Assembly: GCF_014199535.1 (NCBI RefSeq)
Contig: NZ_JACHNV010000002.1
Location: 310,001-374,000 of the forward strand
DNA from: Hymenobacter latericoloratus
GTDB taxonomy: Bacteria > Bacteroidota > Bacteroidia > Cytophagales > Hymenobacteraceae
Direction of reading: 5' to 3'
DNA: 64,000 bases
Shown here: positions 28,122-36,264 of the stretch, piece by piece
Position numbering within the stretch: the first letter of the stretch is position 1
How the letters are laid out: the number at the start of each line of letters is the position of its first letter
Program-made: the position numbers and the translations under genes
The notes under the pieces: generated by a model
Database searches by the model: none
What the model saw: only the letters and a program-made list of their open reading frames with translations
What the model was told of the DNA's origin: nothing

Positions 28122-28129
28122 TATCTTTG
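28122..28129 (+). promoter_or_regulatory. -7 box TATCTTTG of lpdA
   Basis: Perfect TAnnTTTG, 65 nt upstream of the lpdA ATG. Confidence 0.55.
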
Positions 28130-28194
28130 CCGGGCCACCTGCCCGCCCGAAGCAGCCGGTGGTCCTTCCTTCTAAACCTTCAACCGAACACAAC

Positions 28195-29589
28195 ATGGCA
28201 TTGCAATACGACCTGGTCGTTATCGGCAGCGGCCCCGGCGGCTACGTCGCGGCTATCCGGGCTTCGCAGCTGGGCTTGAAAGTAGGCGTGGTGGAGCGCG
28301 AGTCGCTCGGCGGCATCTGCCTCAACTGGGGCTGCATTCCCACCAAAGCCCTGCTCAAGAGCGCCCAGGTATTTGAGTACCTCAACCACGCCGGCGACTA
28401 CGGTCTGAAGGCGGAAGGCGTAGGCTACGACTTCGGCGCCGTGATTCAGCGCAGCCGCGGCGTGGCCGACGGCATGAGCAAGGGCATCAACTTCCTGTTC
28501 AAGAAAAACAAGATTGACGTGGTATCGGGCACCGGCAAACTGCTGGCTGCCGGTAAGGTAGAAGTGACCAAGCCCGATGGCGGCAAGGAAACCGTAGAGG
28601 CCAAGCACATCATTCTGGCCACCGGCGCCCGCTCGCGCGAGCTGCCCGCCCTGCCCATCGACGGCAAGAAAATCATCGGCTACCGCCAGGCTATGGTGCT
28701 GCCCGCCCTGCCTAAGCGCCTCGTGGTTGTGGGCTCCGGCGCCATCGGCGTGGAGTTTGCCTACTTCTACCGCACCATGGGCACCGAGGTAACGGTGGTG
28801 GAGTACCTGCCCCGCATCGTGCCCGTGGAGGACGAAGAAGTATCGCGGCAGATGGAGAAATCCTTCAAGAAAATCGGCATCAACGTGCTGACTTCGGCCG
28901 AGGTAACGAAGGTGGACACCAGCGGCGAAGGCTGCAACGTAACGGTTAAGACCGCCAAAGGCGACCAGCAGATTGCCTGCGACGTGGTACTGAGCGCCGC
29001 CGGCGTAGTTACCAACCTCGAAAACCTGGGCCTCGAAGAATTGGGCATCAACGTAGAGAAAGGCCGCGTTATCGTGGACGACTACTACCAGACCAACGTG
29101 CCCGGCATCTACGCCATCGGCGACATCGTACCCGGCCCCGCGCTGGCTCACGTAGCTTCCGCCGAAGGCATCATCTGCGTCGAGAAAATTGCCGGCCACC
29201 ACCCCGAGCCGCTCAACTACCAGAACATTCCCGGCTGCACCTATGCCTCGCCGGAAATTGCCTCCGTGGGCCTCACCGAAGCCGAAGCCAAAAAGCAGGG
29301 CTACGATGTGCTGGTAGGTAAATTTCCCTTCTCGGCCTCGGGCAAAGCCTCCGCTGGTGGCGTGAAGGACGGCTTCGTGAAGGTTATCTTCGACAAGAAG
29401 TACGGCGAGTGGCTGGGCGCCCACATGATTGGGGCCAACGTGACGGAGATGATTGCCGAAGTGGTCGTGGCCCGCAAGCTCGAAACCACTGGCCACGAAA
29501 TCATTAGGGCCGTGCACCCGCACCCCACCATGAGCGAGGCCGTGATGGAAGCCGCCGCCGCCGCCTACGGCGAGGTGATTCACCTGTAA
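28195..29589 (+). CDS. lpdA: Dihydrolipoyl dehydrogenase (E3)
   Basis: 464-residue flavin disulfide reductase that reoxidises dihydrolipoamide in 2-oxoacid dehydrogenase complexes and the glycine cleavage system. FAD motif VVIGSGPGGYVAAIRASQLG, redox-active cysteines C42 and C47 in GGICLNWGCIPTKAL, NAD motif VVGSGAIGVEFAYF, and the C-terminal HPHPTMSEAVMEA with the catalytic His contributed to the dimer partner. A stand-alone gene with its own promoter and terminator, so it may serve several complexes. Confidence 0.97.
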   Translation: MALQYDLVVIGSGPGGYVAAIRASQLGLKVGVVERESLGGICLNWGCIPTKALLKSAQVFEYLNHAGDYGLKAEGVGYDFGAVIQRSRGVADGMSKGINFLFKKNKIDVVSGTGKLLAAGKVEVTKPDGGKETVEAKHIILATGARSRELPALPIDGKKIIGYRQAMVLPALPKRLVVVGSGAIGVEFAYFYRTMGTEVTVVEYLPRIVPVEDEEVSRQMEKSFKKIGINVLTSAEVTKVDTSGEGCNVTVKTAKGDQQIACDVVLSAAGVVTNLENLGLEELGINVEKGRVIVDDYYQTNVPGIYAIGDIVPGPALAHVASAEGIICVEKIAGHHPEPLNYQNIPGCTYASPEIASVGLTEAEAKKQGYDVLVGKFPFSASGKASAGGVKDGFVKVIFDKKYGEWLGAHMIGANVTEMIAEVVVARKLETTGHEIIRAVHPHPTMSEAVMEAAAAAYGEVIHL

Positions 29590-29630
29590 GCCTGGCTGCG
29601 GCTGCCAGCGCAACGCAGCTGGTGCTGAGC

Positions 29631-29666
29631 AAAAACGCCCCAGCCGGACCCGGTTGGGGCGTTTTT
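29631..29666 (+). terminator. Terminator of lpdA
   Basis: Stem AAAAACGCCCCA/TGGGGCGTTTTT with inner pairing GCCG/CGGT; the T run closes the right arm. 42 bp after the lpdA stop. Confidence 0.85.
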
Positions 29667-29698
29667 ACTTGTGTTTACTTTTACCCTGCACATTTCGT

Positions 29699-30238
29699 AT
29701 GAAACACATTCTACTTCTGCTCTGCGGCTTCTGCATCAGTTGGGTTACGGCGTGGGGCCAGGCTCCACCGCTTGAAAAACGGCAGCTACTCAACGGCCGG
29801 GTCGAGCTACTGGTGCCCGCAGGTTTCGCGCCCATGAACAAGGAGATGCTGGCGCTGAAGTATCCGGGCGGGCGGCCGCCCCAGGAAGTGCTGACCGACG
29901 AGCGGGGAGCCACCAACGTAGCCTTCTCTCTCACTACTACCCCCGTAACCCAAGAGAACCTGCCGTATTTTGAGCAGCAGATGCACGCCATAATGCAGAA
30001 AGCGCAGCCCAAAGCCATCTGGTACGGCCATGGAACGCGCAAGGTGCATGACCGGCAGGTTGGCTATCTGGAGCTGATGACGCCTGCGGTAGATACAGAG
30101 GTGTACAACCTCATTTTCTTTACGGACCTGGACGGGCACGTACTGGTGATGACCTTCAACTGCGTCAAAAAAGATGTAGCTCTGTGGAAGGATAAGGCCC
30201 AGGAGATGGTGCAGTCGTTGCGCGTGCTCAATCCGTAG
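29699..30238 (+). CDS. Secreted hypothetical protein (179 aa)
   Basis: Signal peptide MKHILLLLCGFCISWVTAWG, with cleavage likely after AWG-QA. The mature part holds NGRVELLVPAGFAPMNKEML, TNVAFSLTTTP and FFTDLDGHVLVMTFNC, a pattern seen in small periplasmic proteins that resemble PsbP/DUF1795-like stress proteins; this is a loose resemblance only. It begins 33 bp after the lpdA terminator and ends in a hairpin shared with the convergent tetR gene. Confidence 0.7.
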   Translation: MKHILLLLCGFCISWVTAWGQAPPLEKRQLLNGRVELLVPAGFAPMNKEMLALKYPGGRPPQEVLTDERGATNVAFSLTTTPVTQENLPYFEQQMHAIMQKAQPKAIWYGHGTRKVHDRQVGYLELMTPAVDTEVYNLIFFTDLDGHVLVMTFNCVKKDVALWKDKAQEMVQSLRVLNP

Positions 30239-30251
30239 CGGAAGTATCATC

Positions 30252-30315
30252 AAACACAAGTGTCCCATCGGCTAGGCTGATTTGCAGCAGTCTGGCCGAT
30301 GGGACACTTGTGTTT
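30252..30315. terminator. Bidirectional terminator with 21-bp perfect stem
   Basis: Arms 30252-30272 (AAACACAAGTGTCCC...) and 30295-30315 are perfectly complementary, between the convergent secreted-protein gene and tetR. Confidence 0.8.
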
Positions 30316-30323
30316 ACTAGTCA

Positions 30324-30857
30324 CTACTGCGCCTGGTACTTGCCCTTGATGAAATCAAGCATGCCCTGGTCGTCTGAGGCTTCGGTTTTGGTGGCTTCCT
30401 GCTTCCAGAGGGCTTCTACTAGCAGCAGCAGCAGCTCGGTTTCCTTATCCGGGTCGGTGTAGCCCAGCTTCTGAAAGGCTTGGCGCAGCAGGGCCGGCAC
30501 GGGCTTCATAAACCGCTCGTGCTGCTGCCGGGCCATTTCAGAGTCGGTAAGGCGGTACTGCAGCTTCCAGAAGTGAGGCTCCGCCTGCACCAGCTTGAAG
30601 GGCAGCTCAATAACACTATGGATAAAAGCCAGCGGATCGGGTTCGGCAAGGCCGCCCCGGTTATCCTCAATGATGCGCTTATAGCCATTGCGAATTACAA
30701 ACTCTAGGAGCTGGTCTTTGGAGCCAAAATGCTTGAAAATAAGAGCTTCTGAGACTCCCGCTGCCTTGGCAATCAGCTGGGTCGAAGTATTCTCGAAGCC
30801 TTTGTCCCCAAATAGCTGCAATGCTACCTCTGCAATGTGCTGTTTGCGGTTCGTCAT
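30324..30857 (-). CDS. TetR/AcrR family transcriptional regulator
   Basis: 177 residues. The N-terminal helix-turn-helix reads RKQHIAEVALQLFGDKGFEN then TSTQLIAKAAGVSEALIFKH (about 5-48), the standard TetR DNA-binding domain. The rest is a helical ligand-binding/dimer domain. ATG 30855-30857 is chosen because the HTH starts five residues later. An imperfect palindrome CGATTCGTTCG right before the start could be its own operator. No obvious target gene is adjacent. Confidence 0.9.
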   Translation of the reverse strand: MTNRKQHIAEVALQLFGDKGFENTSTQLIAKAAGVSEALIFKHFGSKDQLLEFVIRNGYKRIIEDNRGGLAEPDPLAFIHSVIELPFKLVQAEPHFWKLQYRLTDSEMARQQHERFMKPVPALLRQAFQKLGYTDPDKETELLLLLVEALWKQEATKTEASDDQGMLDFIKGKYQAQ

Positions 30858-31451
30858 ACGATTCGTTCGATTGTGGTGCGGCTCCAGCCGCGCTGAAGCT
30901 TCTGTCTGAAACAACAGAAACACCGCAAGTTCGGGCCTTGGAACCTAAATCAAGCTATTTTTTTAGAATCATCCACAGATTTGCCTGCTCCAGTAGATGA
31001 AGTAAAAACGGCTAAAAACAGAAGCCGGCCGATTTGGGGATACCAAATCGGCCGGCTACGTGGGTTTCCGATAACCAGCGGGCAGCAGCGCCGGGGGTAC
31101 AGCTGCGCGGTCCTCGAAGGGTACCGGATGGGGTGGGGTTCATCCGGGTAAGCGGGGCGTGGGAATTATGTACCGGTAGTTAGTGGGAGTAGCTGCCGGA
31201 TTGATGATGCAATAATAAGCAATAACTCGGAAAGCTGGTAAGTATTAGCTCACTTATTTTTGTAAGTAATCACTCACCAATGTTTATCTATTATGTAAGC
31301 GCCTGATAGTGAGCTAAGAATGATGGTGTTCAAAATTTTGTCTTTTTTGACAGCACTACCACCAACACTGCCAATGGGTTAGGTACAAGAAGTTGAGCAG
31401 AGGCAGCACTTACCCTCACCAGGCACGCGAAGTGTATGAAGCATTGCAAGT
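30858..31451. other. Long intergenic region between tetR and argH
   Basis: 594 bp with no credible ORF. It holds a perfect hairpin at 31023-31057 (15-bp arms AGCCGGCCGATTTGG and mirror) and an AT-rich stretch 31200-31350 with a TATTTTTG box at 31255-31262. Inverted repeats TTAGCTCACT (31245-31254) and AGTGAGCTAA (31308-31317) flank the box. A small RNA is possible but I recognise none. Confidence 0.5.
31023..31057. terminator. Hairpin with 15-bp arms, possible terminator
   Basis: Perfect arms 31023-31037 and 31043-31057 with a 5-nt loop. On the minus strand a T-rich stretch (CTGTTTTTAG) follows after a few bases. It may end leftward transcripts reading out of argH. Confidence 0.45.
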
Positions 31452-32756
31452 CTAGTGTGCCATCAGGGCACTATCTGTCCGGAACCGTGCAACCTTGGCG
31501 TGAATCTCTGCCAGCCCCAGGTTATGCACGCTGCCCAGATGCGTGGTCTGGAACTCCCGGTGCGGGCGGTAGCTGCCATCTTCTACGGCTTGGCCCACTT
31601 GTTTGTAGGCAGTGCGGAAAGGAGTGCCGCTTTGGATGAGCTGGTTAATGTTCTCTACCGAGAATACCGCATCATATTTTGGCTGGTTAAGCAAATCAGG
31701 TTTGATGCGCAGCTGAGGAAGGGCGAAAAGCACGATGTCCAGGATGTTGAGCAGCTGGGTCATGGGCTCGAAGAGCAGCTCCTTCAGAATCTGAAAGTCG
31801 CGGTGGTAGCCGCTGGGCAGATTGCTGGTGGCCAGCATCAGCGTGTTGGGCAGGGCCTGCAGGGCATTGCAGCGGGCCCGGATCAGCTCAAACACATCGG
31901 GGTTCTTTTTGTGGGGCATGATGCTGGAGCCGGTAGTAAACGCGGCTGGCAGCTCCACAAATGCCAGATCCTGAGAGTTGTAGAGCACCAGGTCGTAGGC
32001 CATTTTGGCCAGGGTAGCGGCCATGCCAGCCAGGGCAAAGGCCACTGTCTTTTCCGTTTTGCCCCGCAGCATCTGGGCCCCTACGCTGCTCACGGCCAGA
32101 TTACCAAAACCCATTTCCCGCGTGGTTTGCAGCCTATCGATGGGGAAGGACGAACCGAAGCCCGCGCCCGAGCCCAACGGGTTCTGGTCAGCTACCGTAT
32201 GGGCGGCTTCAAACAAGGCCAGATCCAGGAGCAGGTGCTCGGCGTAGGCCGAAAACCAGAGGCCGAAGGAGCTGGGCATGGCCGCCTGGAAGTGGGTGTA
32301 GCCGGGCATCAGGTCGGCGTGGTGCTGCTCGGCTTTCTGCAGCAGCACCTCTACCAGTTCCAGGGTGCGAGCGGCAGCACGCTTAGTGTAGTCCTTCAGA
32401 AACAGCTGGATAGCCGTCAGCACCTGGTCGTTGCGGGAGCGGGCGGTATGAATCTTTTTGCCCGCGTCGCCGAACTTTTCGGTGAGGTAGAACTCAATCT
32501 TGGAGTGCACATCCTCGAACTCGGCCTCAATGGTAAAGGTGCCGGCCTCCAGCTGGGCGACCAGCTCGGCGAGGCCCTGCTGCAGCTGCCCGTTTTCCTC
32601 TTCGGAAATCAGCCCAGCCTGGGCCAGCATGTTGGCCTGCACCCCGGACGCCTGCACATCGAAGCGGGCCAGATACATATCCAGCTCCCGGTCGTGGCCC
32701 ACCGTGAACTGTTCAATTTTCTTATCGACGGCAATGCCTTTATCCCAGATTTTCAT
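31452..32756 (-). CDS. argH: Argininosuccinate lyase
   Basis: 434-residue fumarase/aspartase-superfamily enzyme that splits argininosuccinate into arginine and fumarate, the last arginine step. The signature GSSIMPHKKNPD carries the flexible catalytic Ser loop; HTARSRNDQVLTAI and MPGYTHFQAAMP (with the catalytic His) are also present. Leftmost gene of the leftward argB-argE'-argH group, but 269 bp of repeat-rich sequence separates it from argE', so it may have its own promoter. Confidence 0.96.
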   Translation of the reverse strand: MKIWDKGIAVDKKIEQFTVGHDRELDMYLARFDVQASGVQANMLAQAGLISEEENGQLQQGLAELVAQLEAGTFTIEAEFEDVHSKIEFYLTEKFGDAGKKIHTARSRNDQVLTAIQLFLKDYTKRAAARTLELVEVLLQKAEQHHADLMPGYTHFQAAMPSSFGLWFSAYAEHLLLDLALFEAAHTVADQNPLGSGAGFGSSFPIDRLQTTREMGFGNLAVSSVGAQMLRGKTEKTVAFALAGMAATLAKMAYDLVLYNSQDLAFVELPAAFTTGSSIMPHKKNPDVFELIRARCNALQALPNTLMLATSNLPSGYHRDFQILKELLFEPMTQLLNILDIVLFALPQLRIKPDLLNQPKYDAVFSVENINQLIQSGTPFRTAYKQVGQAVEDGSYRPHREFQTTHLGSVHNLGLAEIHAKVARFRTDSALMAH

Positions 32757-32807
32757 GCTTGGTTGGTTTTCACGACGAATGGAGCCGTGGTATGGGGTGG
32801 AACAGAG

Positions 32808-32969
32808 CGTTATGCTGAGCGCAGTCGAAGCATCTCGCGTGCTGATGTTGCCATGCTGACTCTCATGCTGAGCAAAGTCGAAGCAGCTCTACCGCTTCGT
32901 TGCCATGCTATTGAGTAGCCAGAGGGAGAGATACTTCGACAAGCAGACGACAGATGAAGCATGACGTTC
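32808..32969. repeat. Cluster of three GTCATGCTGAGC-type units (family B)
   Basis: Two direct units (about 32808-32855 and 32863-32902, both with ATGCTGAGC...GTCGAAGC) are followed by one inverted unit (32926-32969) ending GCATGACGTTC. The cluster fills the argH-argE' gap and holds no ORF. Confidence 0.75.
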
Positions 32970-33025
32970 AGGTAGGACTTTCTGTTGGGTTCGTTCAACA
33001 CTATACGCCAGGCGAGAGCGGCGCG

Positions 33026-34099
33026 CTACAGCCCCAGCCCGTCGAGCAAAGCTACGTAGCCCTGCACCCCCGCCCGGATTTCGCTGAGCAGAATGTACTC
33101 GTCGGGGGTGTGCGAGCGGGCCGAGTCGCCGGGGCCTACCTTGACGGTGGTGAAGGGCATCATGCTTTGGTCGGAGAGGGTGGCCGAGCCGAAGGTGCGG
33201 CGGCCCAGGGCTACGCCGCGCCGCACCAGCGGGTGCTCCAGGGCAATACGGGAGGAGTTCAGATGGGTAGAGCGGGGCGTGACATCGGAGGTAACATGCT
33301 GACGCACCAGTTCCACTACCTCCTGGTTGGTGTACCGCTCATTGGTGCGCACATCCACCACGAACGTGCAGCGGTCGGGCACCACGTTGTGCTGGGAGCC
33401 GGCCTGAATCTGGGTCACGGTCATTTTCACGGGTCCCAGCAGTTCCGACACCTGCGGGAAGCAGTACTGCTCAAACCACCGAATATCGGCTACGGCTTTG
33501 TAGAGGGCATTTTCACCTTCCTCACGGGCGGCGTGGCCGGTGCGGCCGTGCGCTACACAATCCAGCACCACCAAACCTTTTTCGGCTACGGCCAAATCCA
33601 TTTGGGTGGGCTCGCCCACGATTCCCAGGTCAATAGGGGGTAGGAGGGGTAGCAGCCGCCGGATGCCGTTGGCGCCCGAAATTTCCTCTTCGGCCGTAAT
33701 GGCGCAGATTAGGTTAAATGGCGGTGCGGTTTCCTGTTGCTCGAAGCAGAGAAACGTAGCCAGCAGGCTCACGGCCGAAGCGCCCGCGTCGTTGCTGCCC
33801 AGGCCTATCAGCTTATCGCCTTCTACTGTAGCTCCAAATGGATCATGGGTCCAGGTGCTGCCCGGCTTCACCGTGTCGTGGTGGGAATTAAGCAAAATGG
33901 TAGGCTTACTGGCATCAAAGTGCTTGGACACAGCCCACACATTGTTGCCGTCGCGCCGGGGGCAGGCGCCCTGGTGGGTCAGAAATTGAAAAATCAGCGC
34001 GGCCGTCTGGTCCTCCTCTCTTGAGAAGGAAGGCGTCTGAATCAGCTTCTGTAACAGCGCAATGGCATACCCGGTTAGCCGGTGTACTAGCTCCGACAT
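33026..34099 (-). CDS. argE: M20-family deacylase, probably acylcitrulline (acylornithine) deacylase ArgE'
   Basis: 357 residues of the ArgE/DapE/CPG2 metallopeptidase family. Metal and catalytic residues: NSHHDTV (H73, D75), GLGSNDAGA (bridging D104) and TAEEE (general base E137, ligand E138). In bacteria using an acylornithine carbamoyltransferase the deacylase acts on N-acyl-citrulline; with argF' in this cluster that is the likely substrate. The start codon overlaps the end of argB by 13 bp (34087-34099), showing translational coupling. Confidence 0.9.
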   Translation of the reverse strand: MSELVHRLTGYAIALLQKLIQTPSFSREEDQTAALIFQFLTHQGACPRRDGNNVWAVSKHFDASKPTILLNSHHDTVKPGSTWTHDPFGATVEGDKLIGLGSNDAGASAVSLLATFLCFEQQETAPPFNLICAITAEEEISGANGIRRLLPLLPPIDLGIVGEPTQMDLAVAEKGLVVLDCVAHGRTGHAAREEGENALYKAVADIRWFEQYCFPQVSELLGPVKMTVTQIQAGSQHNVVPDRCTFVVDVRTNERYTNQEVVELVRQHVTSDVTPRSTHLNSSRIALEHPLVRRGVALGRRTFGSATLSDQSMMPFTTVKVGPGDSARSHTPDEYILLSEIRAGVQGYVALLDGLGL

Positions 34100-34869
34100 A
34101 GCACAGTTTTCACGGGTTTGTTGATGTTAAGCGCATTTTCAATCACTACACGCTCCACACCAGCTTCCAGCGCCGCGAAGGCATTATCCAGCTTTGGGAC
34201 CATGCCGGCGGCAATAACTCCCTCGGCTTTCAGCTGCTGGTACTGCCGGGCGGTAATCTGCGGTATCACGGAGGTTTCGTCGTTGATGTCGCCCAGCACG
34301 CCGTCTTTCTCGAAGCAGAAGTGCAGCGCTACCTCATGCTCGGCGGTCAGGGCCCGGGCCAACGTGCTGGCAATGGTATCGGCGTTGGTATTGAGCAGCT
34401 GACCGTGGCCGTCGTGGGTGATGGCACAGAACACCGGCGTGATGCCGGCCCGCAGCAGCTGGCCCAGCAGCCCAACGTTGATGCTGTTTTCGGGCAGGTC
34501 GCCCACGAAGCCGTAGTCGATGTCTTTTACCGGCCGCTGCACGGCCCGGACAGCGTTACCATCGGCGCCGGAAAGCCCCAGGGCATTTACCTCGGCTGCC
34601 TGCAGGAGCGCCACTATCTGCTTGTTGGTTTTGCCCGCGTAGAACATTGTCACGATGTCGAGGGTAGGGGCGTCGGTAATACGGCGGCCCTGCACCATCC
34701 GGGGCTCAATGCCGAGGTGCTGCAGCATCTGACTGGCGCCTTTACCGCCGCCATGCACCAGTATTTTTCGGCCGGGTACTCGGGCCAGCTCCGTCAGGAA
34801 GTGGCGCAGCTGGGCTTCATCGTCGATGATGCCGCCGCCAATCTTAAAAATTTTCAAGCCTTCGCGCAT
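34087..34869 (-). CDS. argB: Acetylglutamate (acylglutamate) kinase
   Basis: 260-residue amino-acid kinase. Phosphate-binding IFKIGGGIID at the N-terminus, acyl-amino-acid loop VHGGGKGASQML, NTNADTIASTLARAL and FCFEKDGVLGD (ATP site), and GMVPKLDNAFAALEAGVERV near the C-terminus. It phosphorylates N-acylglutamate, the second arginine step. The preferred start is ATG 34867-34869; in-frame sequence upstream is Pro/Arg-rich and non-homologous. No N-terminal helix of the arginine-inhibited hexameric type is seen. Confidence 0.95.
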   Translation of the reverse strand: MREGLKIFKIGGGIIDDEAQLRHFLTELARVPGRKILVHGGGKGASQMLQHLGIEPRMVQGRRITDAPTLDIVTMFYAGKTNKQIVALLQAAEVNALGLSGADGNAVRAVQRPVKDIDYGFVGDLPENSINVGLLGQLLRAGITPVFCAITHDGHGQLLNTNADTIASTLARALTAEHEVALHFCFEKDGVLGDINDETSVIPQITARQYQQLKAEGVIAAGMVPKLDNAFAALEAGVERVVIENALNINKPVKTVLCRS

Positions 34870-35492
34870 GAAGTAGGAGTCGGGGAAAAGTGGCGTAGGG
34901 GGCCGGAAAGAGCCAAATGAAGCAGCCGCGCCGGCGGCAACCAGTCGCAACCGGCAGGCGGGCGGGAACTTTTTTTGCGGCCGGGCCGGCAAAGTTTCCA
35001 AAAAAAAACATCTAGTTTTGCAACGATTTAGCGGTCCTGATCATTTCAACCGCAGAAACACCCCACGCCGCCCCGCGGCTGCTGTCAATGACTCTTCTCT
35101 CTTCTATTGCGCTTCTGCGACGACCTACCCTGGTTGTGCGAACAATGCCAGCTTAAGAGCTGGCGTGCAATAATTCGCCTGAGGTTTTACCAGTACCAAA
35201 ACCCGGCGAAGGGGCCACAACAAGTAGCGGCCCACGGAAGAAAGTTTCTACGAGTAACGAATTGACACGAGTGTAGGCCGTAGTGCACCCTTGCCCCAGT
35301 GAGTACAGCGCACAACCCGCGTAGCGGGCGTGTACCGTGGGCCTTCTTTCTTTTCCTGAGCTTTTGTGCGGGTACTGAACACGGTACCGGCCGCCGCGAC
35401 GCCTTGTCCGGCCGCTGCGCTCTGGCTCCCTCCCCTTGCTTGTCTTTCCGAGTCCGTTGCCGTATAGCCAGGCAACCAACCGAGTCTTGACC
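34870..35492. other. Divergent control region of the arginine cluster, with a long rightward leader
   Basis: 623 bp between argB (left) and the GNAT gene (right). The -7 box TAGTTTTG at 35013-35020 reads rightward and implies a roughly 470-nt leader before 35493. The leader has a perfect small hairpin at 35147-35164 (GCCAGCT/AGCTGGC) and a GTACA...TGTAC hairpin around 35305-35335. A longer-range complement GGCCCACGG (about 35231) / CCGTGGGCC (about 35335) could alternate with it. No ORF is convincing. This layout would suit attenuation, though no known riboswitch is recognised. Confidence 0.5.
35013..35020 (+). promoter_or_regulatory. -7 box TAGTTTTG, rightward arginine transcript
   Basis: Exact TAnnTTTG match about 473 nt upstream of the GNAT start codon. 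Confidence 0.4.
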
Positions 35493-36062
35493 ATGATTTT
35501 ACGCGTAGCCAATGCTGCTGATGCGCAGTACGTGGAAACCCTCTGTCAATGGTATGCCGAATCTGCCAGAACGCGCGGGGTCGGGATTGCCAAGCGTGAC
35601 CCTAACTATCTGATAAAGAAGATGGAAAAAGGAGACGCTATCATTGCTTTCCTGGAAGAGCAGCTGGCCGGCTTCTGCTACATCGAAACCTTTGAGGACA
35701 ACAAGTTCGTGGTGAACTCGGGGCTGATTGTGAACACGGAACTGCGCAAGGAGGGCCTGGGCCGCGCCATCAAGCACCGCGTGTTTGAGCTTTCCCGCAC
35801 GAAGTATCCGGCGGCTAAGATCTTCGGTATCACTACCTCGGCGGCCGTGATGAAGATCAACAACGAGCTGGGCTACCGCCCGGTTACCTTTCCCGAGCTG
35901 ACGCAGAGCGACGATTTCTGGAAGGGCTGCTCCAGCTGCAAAAACTACGGCATTCTGATGGAAAACCAGCGCAGAATGTGCCTGTGCACCGGCATGGTGT
36001 ACGACACGCTGAACGACCAATTCAGCCAGGCCACCATCGACATCATCAGCCGGGAGCAATAG
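35493..36062 (+). CDS. GNAT N-acetyltransferase, candidate acylglutamate synthase of the arginine pathway
   Basis: 189 residues with the GNAT core: FCYIETFEDNKFVVNSGLIV (strands beta4/5) and a CoA-binding turn in LRKEGLGRAIKHRVFEL (R/K-x-x-G-L-G-R). A Cys-containing C-terminal stretch (GCSSCKNYGILM) follows. Position at the head of argG-argC-argD and absence of any argA or argJ elsewhere in the window suggest it acylates glutamate in the first step; this is inference from context. ATG 35493 is preferred over an upstream TTG because it starts the first beta strand (MILRVANAAD). Confidence 0.8.
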   Translation: MILRVANAADAQYVETLCQWYAESARTRGVGIAKRDPNYLIKKMEKGDAIIAFLEEQLAGFCYIETFEDNKFVVNSGLIVNTELRKEGLGRAIKHRVFELSRTKYPAAKIFGITTSAAVMKINNELGYRPVTFPELTQSDDFWKGCSSCKNYGILMENQRRMCLCTGMVYDTLNDQFSQATIDIISREQ

Positions 36063-36264
36063 CGCAACCCTGCGGAGCCGGAGCAAGCCGTTTGGACTAT
36101 CCATTGAAACGCAAGCCTTTGTGCTTGGATGACCAGCGGCAACAGGTTCCGCACCCGAAGATCAACGGGGCCAACGACGAGCGGCCGAATAGTGCGTCCG
36201 GCCTTCATCTCAAACGAGGAGGCTTAGCCAAGCAAAACATTCTAAAAATCTCTTTTGCCACTAC

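Noticed and set aside
31436..31639. Plus-strand frame overlapping the argH 3' end
   Set aside because: Antisense to the conserved C-terminal region of argH.
35153..35512. 119-codon minus-strand frame in the arginine control region
   Set aside because: Arg/Gly/Ser-rich, no start signal, overlaps the GNAT start; treated as non-coding leader.
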